From NCBI RefSeq assembly GCF_021018895.1, contig NC_079375.1, forward strand, positions 14,469,492 through 14,533,491: 64,000 bases of DNA, in the 5' to 3' direction. This stretch comes from Seriola aureovittata (Eukaryota > Chordata > Actinopteri > Carangiformes > Carangidae). Numbering within the stretch: position 1 is the stretch's first letter; each line of letters opens with the position of its first letter. This document shows positions 55,464 through 64,000 of this stretch, one piece after another. The notes under the pieces were generated by a model. That model did no database searches, was not told the origin of the DNA, and worked only from the letters and a program-made list of their open reading frames with translations. The position numbers and the translations under genes are program-made.

Positions 55464-56373
55464 GCAGGCCAGGGAGGGGGCAGCAACATAAATAAAGATG
55501 CGGCACTGTTGGGCTGGATCTCCTAATGAATTCGGAAGGTCCTGGATCAATAACATCAGCGCGCTGACGACACATCACAAATGCCAAAGGAGCTCTCCGC
55601 TTCGAGCCCAGCCCGAAGAAAAACAGACATTTACTGCATGCTTCTGCTCAACGAAAATGACCGAAAAATGACCGAATGCATCAACAATCGTCTTTTGCAA
55701 ACGGCGAAGAGCGTGTTTGTGTGTGATGCTGCAGCGAGGAGCATCAGGAAGCAGGAAGCAGCCTTGATGCTTGGTAATGGGGATGATTTCCACCTAGGAG
55801 ATGCCGTGATAGTGGCCGTGCTATCAGTGCTATTAGTGATGCTGATGACAGATGGCTTCTTTGTCTCTATTCAGATTTATTTTCACAGCTGTCAGAGAAA
55901 AAACACACAGAGTACATTATTACTCAGTACAAACAGCCTGAAATGAAACAACTCCTGACATGACGGTCAAACTGTTTGCTGTACTGAAGATCTATGGGCG
56001 GAAAAACTGGAGAATATTTTAGAAAATGTTTTGGCAAAGAGTCTCCTAGAAGTGGATCAAAGCAGACATTGACTTGGGTCTCTGAAAACGTGCCCTCTCT
56101 CCCCATTCGCTCATACACAATCATGGCCTAATGGCATTCTATTAACATAATTGCCAACATAACTAGTGTTCCGTGTCTGAGAGCCATTCCCCAACTACAC
56201 GGAAAAAAAACAGAGAGATGAGAGGAGATGAAATTGAGCCAAACTGGGACCATCCCCAAAAACATATTGTGGGTGTTCAAGCTGGATCCCCCTCCTCCTC
56301 AACCGCTTTTCAAAGCTACACCGCTTTGTGGAGACCCCCTGGGAAGGCTCTGGCATCTCAAGGAATGTGATGC

Positions 56374-56375
<2 letters not shown>

Positions 56376-56430
<55 letters not shown>
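56376..56430. repeat. (GT)n microsatellite
   Basis: About 27 perfect units. Confidence 0.95.
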
Positions 56431-56433
<3 letters not shown>

Positions 56434-56554
56434 GCACATGTTTATATGCAGCACAGATAGCGGGTGGAAGAGCAGCGCTTCCTTCACATGTTGGTCGCTG
56501 CCTCGGCGTTCAAAGATTGGGCCCCGACGCACGCTTCACAACAAACACAACCTG

Positions 56555-56760
56555 CCAGGCAAAATGAAATTCCCATTATTTTTAATTAATCCCTAATTAA
56601 AATATATTACTCCACAGATTCCACAAATCTCTCTTAATATGCAAATGTGGCCAATTCAAGGATATTTACATATCATTAATTAAGGCAGGCACATTCTCTT
56701 ACTCTAATGAGCTGTGGCCTGGGTCTGCCAGGGAAAACTAAACGCTAGGCTCAGGAGTGA
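56555..56760. promoter_or_regulatory. Candidate conserved non-coding element (strongest homeodomain-motif block)
   Basis: Contains TTTTTAATTAATCCCTAATT, TCTTAATATGCAAATGTGGC (octamer ATGCAAAT), ATATCATTAATTAAGGCAGG and ACTCTAATGAGCTGTGGCC. Octamer plus several ATTA cores in 200 bp of unique sequence. Confidence 0.4.
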
Positions 56761-57619
56761 GTAAGCACAGCCACAGGGGGATGCCGGCTTTCTGTTGAGT
56801 CAGAACTATCAACCGTTAACGCCGGGGTGAAGTAGACAAAAACAACTCTGCTAAGCTCACAGGAAAAATCCACCCAGAAACACTTAAACATCGTTAAAAA
56901 ACTGCTACCAGCGATGCAGCTTGCGTCTTTGTACCTATTTGGCCGCGAGGTGCGTTTTTTCTCATTCCTGACGTTCACTGGCCAAAATGTAGAAAGATGT
57001 GACCTCCTGCAGAGGTGTTTCCTGCAGAGCTACGGAGGAGTCGGATGTGTTATCACTGTCACTGTCACTATTACTCAGTCCGAATACATGCAGGGAATGC
57101 AACAAGTTCATGCCCTCCTCTCTGGAGTCTGTCGAAAGGACTCATGTGGACAGAAGGAAGTCACGAACTGAAACAAAGTTAACTGAGGTAAGCTGATGTT
57201 AAACCCTTAACATCACTTTTCCCCTTTTATTTCCCATGAAGTACCTTTAATATTTGAAAAAAATAACCTTAATTCACACATATTCCACATATTCTGTATT
57301 AGTTTGTTCCAACTCCTTATTGAAGCTATATGATGTTTACATTGAGGGAAATATATTCAAATATTGTGGGTTTTTTTTTTCAAATTGAAATAATCTAGTT
57401 TTCCTCTCCCTCATTTTATACACATTTCCCCAAAAACTAAACCTTACTCATTTGGTATCTTTGGAAAGTTTGCAATCTCCACTGGAATTTAAAATAAGGT
57501 TCTTTGGTTTGATCAGTGTTTGGCGGCATGTTTGTGAGTGTGAAATGGATGAGGCTCCAGACGAAAAAAAAAAAAAGCTTTAAGGAATTTTAACAGGACA
57601 AGAAATGATAAAATTAGAT

Positions 57620-58060
57620 CAAGTATTTATTTGGGTACTTTGGTATTTCTGAGCTACTTCTGTGACACTTGAGTATTTCAAGTCACTTATGCAATATTTC
57701 TACCGCACAGACTTTCAGAGGTGAAGTGGTTTCACTCCACTTCAATACTCCACTTACAGGCCAAAAAACTTGTAGATGAAATTAACCAACAGGATATAAA
57801 ATAGAGAGAAGTAGCTGCGTACATATTAATGTATCATAATCCAGTAATATAATATATTCTGCTATAACACTGACAGGGGCTATTCTGTTGCGAAACAAGT
57901 ACATTTACTTGTGATTCTTGAAATGCCTTTTGCTAGTACTTGTGTACTTTAAATTTGTAGTGACATATTTTTATTTGTAATTTGTAAGCATCACTTTTGG
58001 TATCACTTTTACTTAAGTAAAGGATCTGGATATCTCCTCCACCACTACAGACTGATGATA
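57620..58060 (+). repeat. Dispersed repeat family R2 (TTACTTAAGTAAA-type), long copy
   Basis: About 440 bp with ATTAATGTATCATAATCCAG, TAATATAATATATTCTGCTA and the 3' end TTTACTTAAGTAAAGGATCT, TCCTCCACCACTAC. Matches the short copy at 10380-10600 at the 3' end. Confidence 0.75.
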
Positions 58061-59552
58061 CTGAATTCTTCCTTTAAGTGTATTTTCAGTGCACACCACT
58101 GCACAAGTAGCATGTTATTAACTCCAGTACCTGCTCCTAAATCATTAAAGTGAATACGTGAAGTGCATCCAACCATTTTTGCATAGATGTTACATGGATA
58201 CTATTCATGAATATCATGTTGTATTAGGTGATTTGAAGGAGAGTGAAGAAATGAGGTGGGGTGAGATGTACCTTGCCCATCTCCTTGTTCTCCCCTTTTC
58301 CAGCTGCTCTAATTTGACACCTTGAGCGTTGGAGGGGGGTGGGGTTAACTAGGTGGGGGAGTGCAAAGACACAGCGGAATTCATTAAGAATAGCAACCCC
58401 TCTCTCCCCTCAACCTCCCTCCAACGCTAATGACATCAGAGGTTAGCAGAGAGCAGACTAGCTGAGCGAGGGGAGGCGAGGGGCGAGAAGACAGAGGGAG
58501 AAACCAAGACAGAGGGGAGATGCATGAAATTTCAAATATTTCAAATAACTATTCTTTTAGTGGAAGCCAAAAAATTTAAAAAAGAGGGTGAATGGCATCA
58601 TCAAGTGCTCTGACCGAACAATCTCACTGAGGCCTTGTTTTCTGGCTTGGTCCAAGTGTATTTCTACATCCTTTTAAAATTCACACAAAATGAAAGAGAT
58701 TTCAAAAACTGCCATTTTGCCTTTGACAGTCTTAATGCACTATGATGACATACCAACAACCAACTGCAGACCCTTCGAAAAACCCATTTATGCCACACTT
58801 TGTAGGTTGGATGGAGTGCAATCAGACCTTTTTCAACATTGTGATTACCACGTACTGGCACAGTAATCTCTGGCTGAGGAATTGGCTGGCTAATGGCAGT
58901 TTCACATCAGCCATCCATAGGGACCCTGCAGACAGGTAAAGTGGTAGTTGTAAGATATTGAAATGGTCAGTGACACCTTGGATGAAAGGTCTTTAAAAAA
59001 AAAAAAAAAAAGTATTAAGAACTTTTTTTTTTCTCTAGAAGCAGCAGCAACTGTATGTAAGAAGAGCAGCTTTATCTTTGCAGTCACTTAAAACTTCAAA
59101 CACCTCGCTTTCCTTCACAGCCACTCTGAAGCTGCTGCTTGATTTTCGAGCTGGATGGAAAATGATTGAGGGCTAAGAGAAAGAAATGTTTCCAAGCTGA
59201 GTTGAAATCCTTGCTGAAACAGTGTCCCGAGACCTTTCAAATGCTCATTTCCATTTATCTACCGGTGACACTTTTCATGACGTACTCTCTGGCAAACTAT
59301 CTGACTCATAAATCCAATTCAAGCCTATTACTGAAGAACTTTTAAAGCTATCCTTCATTAATGTTAATGGGTTTTTTTAGTGGAGGCCAGTGGTGGTTAG
59401 GACTACATGGCTGCTTTCCCAAGCTTGTTTAACAGGCACCAGACAGAGATGGATGCTCCTTGCAGTCCGATAGGCTCTCCGAGCCATCTATCACCCAGAG
59501 GACCCACCCACAGAGCTGGCGTTCCATAACAAAGGGCAGGCAGGAAAGCTCC

Positions 59553-59562
59553 TGATTGACAG
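59553..59562 (+). promoter_or_regulatory. Exact PBX-MEIS composite site TGATTGACAG
   Basis: Second exact copy in pbx1 intron 2, in non-repetitive sequence. Confidence 0.4.
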
Positions 59563-60190
59563 CTTTATGTGTGTGGTGGCTAGTCAGACAGCAGAGAGGA
59601 GACATGGTATCTGTTTCTGGCCTCAGTGCTGGCCCCCTCTCTGAAAATGAGTTGTGAAGAACAGAACAAAATAATGAGTGAGCGGGGGAATCAATCAATA
59701 TGCCGGCACATGAGATAAATGAGAGAATCAAACACACACACACACACACAAGAAAGAAAAACATCCCTAATGCTGCTGAGTAGGTACAAAACTAATCAGG
59801 CAAATGAAGCTGCCCAAGCAACGTAAACTGTGAATGGAGAGCAGTGTTAAAGCATAAACAGTTATTATCATAAAGATTATTACCCTTACACCTCCAGACT
59901 CACTAATTAGAACAATAAACAGCCATATTCTAAAATGTATTGCTGGAGAATGCAATAAAACCCACTGCAACATGTAAATACAGATACTGCGCACACAAAG
60001 ACACAAATAAAGGGATAACACACTGTTCTGCAGGCACTACATTCCAGCTCAAAAAACATTAAAATCTATAATAATATAAAACATACAAGCATAAACCGCT
60101 TTGCTGCTGCCACGGCAGTAATCATTTTACGAGAGGCCACAGTTCCTCTCAGGGCTGCTGTATATATTCTTGAAATGCTGACAAAAAGGA

Positions 60191-60213
60191 AAGGGGGGGT
60201 GGGGGGTGGGGGT
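60191..60213 (+). other. G-rich tract (G-quadruplex candidate)
   Basis: G-runs of 7, 6 and 5 separated by single T. Confidence 0.55.
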
Positions 60214-61969
60214 TTCAGAAGAGACACACTAAATTTGGACAGTAAGTAGTATCACCCCGTCGGCGCGGTACACCGCACATTCGCAACGCCCCATTTAACC
60301 GCACACGGCGCTTCCCTCTACTGCCTTCATTTGCATACTTCAGCGGGGCCCTGACAGATGAAGACGGATGGGGCAAAATCAGCCTCACTGAAACAACTGT
60401 TTTATCAAGGTTAAACTATCCAAGAAGCTCTTAACCCCCACGCCTTTATCACACTACAGCTCTCCCAATATCAATCTATCAATATGATCTTATTGGCAGG
60501 GAGGGGGGGTGAAGACGCTCTTCATAAACTCAAGTAATAGGAACATAAAGGAATTTTATGTGTTTAGGGGAGGAGACTGCTAAACATGGTGCTGAAGGAC
60601 ATGTCCAATAAAACAGGCTACAAGGTGGTGCCAGCAAGCCAAATAAAATATAATAGAAGAAGAAGAGCCACTCGCCTCGAGGCGTGAGAGGCATGTGTGG
60701 AGTCGCAGGGTCGTCGATTCATATCTTGTGAACGACTGGCGAAAGCATGAGCAAGAAACACAAAAACCCCTCCTCTGACAACAAGGCTCAAAGTGAACAT
60801 GAACATGGCACTGACACACACCCTGCACTGGTGAAGGTGCCTTTTGTGTGAAAACATGCAACATTTGTCCAGTGACTTGTTATCAAGTCATGTGGAGCAG
60901 CTAAACGTAAAATAAGAACTCTGCTCTTCTTCATCCGAATGAACATACTCGCCTTCCTATGGCGAAAATGTAAAATGCAGCAGTTTTTTAGGATGTCAGT
61001 TGTTCCACTCAGACTTCGGAGTGCAGACGGTCACACGGTGTAATGCATGCCTGTGTTAATACAGTATGCGTGTGTGTACTTTGATTGCATACATACACAC
61101 GTGTGTTTTCTGGTCATTTACAAATGTCCAAATTCTGAGATTACAAAGAAAACCCCTGACAAGCCCAATTTTAATGTCACACCTCTTGTTTTTTTTTTTT
61201 TAATTAGTAAATTACTGTGTATTAACAAATACACACATGCACTTGAATACACACACACACGTACTATGTGAGTAATTTATGGGCAGATTCACAAGAAAGC
61301 ATAAAATCTGGGATGAGCATCAGTGTATTAATACACTTGTACTTTGTTATGTCAAATTTTTTTGTAACAAACGTGCATCTACCATTTCAGAAACTTTTAT
61401 GACACTGCAAAGCTAGTAAAATGACAAACTTGCACACAACGACAAACCGCTGATACCACACATAAACCGTCATGTAAACACAAATCATAAGAGCAAACTA
61501 CCTCCTAACTTTTGGTCTTTGAAGGGTAAAAGCTCCGTTAGAAGTGGCTTGGTAATAAATGAACAGAAGTATATAATTTGCTGATTATGCTCAAGTAGAA
61601 AAAAGAAAATGACAGCAATTAACATAATTTCAGTAGGAGTTAACTGTCCAGAACTAACACCGCCAAAGGCAAGCTGGCAGACAGAAGGCACAGAGGAAAC
61701 CCACAGCTTTCACTCTTTGGGTTGGGATACAGATATCTACAGTGCGGGGAGCCAGCAAGGAGGCATCGCTGCATTATCAATCCTCATTGCTGTTACTAGA
61801 GAAAAAGTAGTTTAAATATTCTACCTTGTTTGACGTCAGAACTGAGAGTATACATTTCTGGGTTTGGCTATTTTTTACAATAAAAAAATCGAAAATAGTC
61901 AAGTAATTACGCGTTTAATACAGGCTGCACATAAAGTATACTTTCCATAATGACAAGTCATCTAATAAC

Positions 61970-62180
61970 ATGTTAATTTAACAAGCTGGTGGAAAATCTA
62001 CATTGTTTCTGATGCATTATTGAGTTCAATTAGGATTTTTTATTTTTTTTTAAACAATTAGACTTGCATGGGAAAAAGTGTAATTACCCCAATGGCAGTT
62101 TTGACTTGTTAATTGTAATTCTTCCATAACTTTAATGGAGCACTGCAGATAAAACCTGCAAGAAGTGTTCTGATCTAAAC
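61970..62180. promoter_or_regulatory. Candidate conserved non-coding element
   Basis: Contains GAGTTCAATTAGGATTTTTT, AAACAATTAGACTTGCATGG, GTGTAATTACCCCAATGGCA and TGTTAATTGTAATTCTTCCA: five or more homeodomain cores. Confidence 0.35.
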
Positions 62181-62687
62181 ATCATATTGTGTTTTGTGGA
62201 TATTTCCTTGATTCATAAATGCTGAGGGTTACCGTTTTGCCTAACAGCCGACACTACTTCAGAGGCAGATTATTAGTGCCCTTATCCGCCTCTCTGAGAT
62301 GGTCTTTCCACTGCCAGACAGCCAGGCCAAGTGCTGACCTCTGCTAACACTCATGCTCTCGCCCCACTGTGCTAAATGCTACCTGTGGTGTCACATCTGC
62401 CCCGGGAAGTGATCCAAAACTACAGCACCCCGTGTCTCTGTAGGTCCCACAGAATTAGCAGCAACAATCCCAAGAGACTGCCTGCCTGCCTATTCCTGCC
62501 CCTCTAACACACACGCTGTCACACGCACAGAAATAGTAGACGCTACACACCACACTGAAGATTGCCAGCATGAGACTGTTTGATTTTGCAGCCACAAAAA
62601 CAACTCTTTGTGTGGCTAAATTTATCATCGCTCTCCGCGACAGTATTTGTGTCTTTCTCTGCAGTTCAATATCTCTTCTTTTTCTCT

Positions 62688-62691
<4 letters not shown>

Positions 62692-62741
<50 letters not shown>
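62692..62741. repeat. (GT)n microsatellite
   Basis: About 25 perfect units. Confidence 0.95.
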
Positions 62742-62742
<1 letters not shown>

Positions 62743-62933
62743 TGCATTGTTCTTTGTCTGCGCCTTTTCCTTCCAGTGAAGGTGCCGAGGTTACCAAGGC
62801 TCATCTGTGGCCCCTTTGTCTCTCACGGCAACGGCAAGGTTTATTAACATAAATTAGAATAGCTCACCGAGAGAGTACCTTGTCGCTATGTGTTACCCAC
62901 GGCAACCTCTCCTCCACTCTAAATCCACCTGAT

Positions 62934-62957
62934 CGCGCGCGCGTGTGTGTGTGTGTC
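62934..62957. repeat. (CG)n-(TG)n alternating purine-pyrimidine tract
   Basis: Five CG steps run into seven TG steps without breaking alternation, a sequence type that favours Z-DNA. Confidence 0.8.
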
Positions 62958-63395
62958 TGTGTATGTGTTTGTGTGTGAAATAAAGAAAGAGATAGAGTAA
63001 AAGAGAGAGAGGGAGAGAGCACACACTCCCCTGCATCTAAATGTGAAACTACTCTGAAACGAGGGAGACACATCCACACCCATCTCTCCCCTGTCCTGAT
63101 TAAAATAAATGGTGCTATCTGCACTGCATGACTCACTACACCATGGCATTACTATCAGTAATTGAAACATCCAATCACTACTGAGCCATCAGCCTCACTG
63201 CTCTTCCCCATCTGACTTTGTGGCACCTGATTGAACATCCCACTGTATGGGAAGTAATACAGGATATGCCTTTGAGTTTATATGGAGAAGAAGAGAGGAG
63301 CAAAAATAGTGCGTCAACGAAGCTGCAATTCATCTATTTTTTTTTTCATGGCTATGTGTCTGAATGTGTCTACATGTACAGTATATATTCAGATG

Positions 63396-63424
63396 TGTGT
63401 GTTTGTGTGTGTGTGTGTGTGTGT
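63396..63424. repeat. (GT)n microsatellite
   Basis: About 14 units, one T interruption near the start. Confidence 0.9.
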
Positions 63425-64000
63425 CCCACTCAACATCCTAAGCAGATATCCAGGGAGAGTCAGGCAGCGTCATTGATTGGTGTTGATTCCATCTGGGCAG
63501 CGAGCAGCAACTGACAGTGGATCTAAGCCGCTGCGAAAGGCAACCATTAATCTTGGTCCTGTTTAAGCAGCATGTATTAATTTATGTCATTTTTACTAAG
63601 TCAGCCAGGGAAGAGCGCTTGCCATTTTATGTTTGACTGTTCATCGAAGTCTGGGGGGTTCCTTTGTACAACCCCAGCGCACTGCCAACGTGCCACTTAC
63701 ATCACACTGGCAGGGTGCCAGGGAAATGAGATCCCACACCTCGAATTAAAGGTTATCAACTGCCAGGGCGACCACCTCCATCAAAGTGCCCAAGAAAGTA
63801 TGAATGTACAAGTAATATTTTTGATATAAGAAAGAATATGTCTCTTTGGTCACACAGAGGGGGGAAAAGGTGATGTGTGCATGTACCCAAACAGATTTAA
63901 CCCCATGAAAAATGATAAATTAAACAGTAGTAATATTCAGAGGTAGTTGGGAGTACACAGTTGGAGCCCCATGAACATATCAGTAATAAGATGTGCAGGT

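Noticed and set aside
55164..55587. Ser/Leu-rich frames of 107-130 codons on -
   Set aside because: They are translations of the (GA)n microsatellite.

Overview
This window is vertebrate nuclear DNA, almost certainly from a teleost fish and probably a percomorph. It has long AT-rich introns, spliced genes with GT/AG borders, many (CA)n microsatellites, tRNA-derived SINEs and several short non-autonomous repeat families that I recognise from fish genomes. No bacterial, viral or plasmid gene was seen.

Three protein-coding genes could be resolved exon by exon. All are on the minus strand, so transcription runs right to left. (1) 1-9.9 kb: the 5' end of arhgap21, a Rho GTPase-activating protein with an N-terminal PDZ domain. 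Visible are one or two non-coding first exons, the start-codon exon, the first PDZ exon and a 22-bp microexon; the rest lies beyond the left edge. (2) 11.3-19.6 kb: a complete nine-exon HPRT-family gene, best called prtfdc1. Exons 2-8 have exactly the lengths of human HPRT1 exons 2-8. The encoded 220-aa protein lacks the catalytic aspartate and also an aspartate of the PRPP-binding acidic pair. Its position next to arhgap21 matches the human ARHGAP21-PRTFDC1 order. (3) 24.1-34.2 kb: exons 3-9 of the TALE homeobox gene pbx1, which encode the C-terminal 342 residues, including part of the PBC domain and the whole homeodomain. Exons 1-2 were not found.

From 34.2 kb to the right edge nothing but pbx1 intron 2 can be supported (at least 29.8 kb). 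It contains microsatellites, G-runs, SINEs, a diverged 400-bp direct duplication, dispersed repeats and several stretches that look like conserved non-coding elements, that is, mixed-composition blocks rich in TAATTA-type homeodomain motifs. Two exact copies of the PBX-MEIS composite site TGATTGACAG lie in this intron, so autoregulation is a testable idea.

No new biological system was recognised. The points most worth a second look are: the altered active site of the HPRT-like protein; the dual-frame exon 8 of pbx1, which preserves the exact short-isoform tail known for human PBX1b; the (TG)n tract beside a weak pbx1 splice donor; a tandem CCAAT promoter for arhgap21; the arhgap21-prtfdc1-pbx1 linkage; and the repeat families and duplications described below. 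All assignments come from reading the sequence and remembered family knowledge; no search was run.
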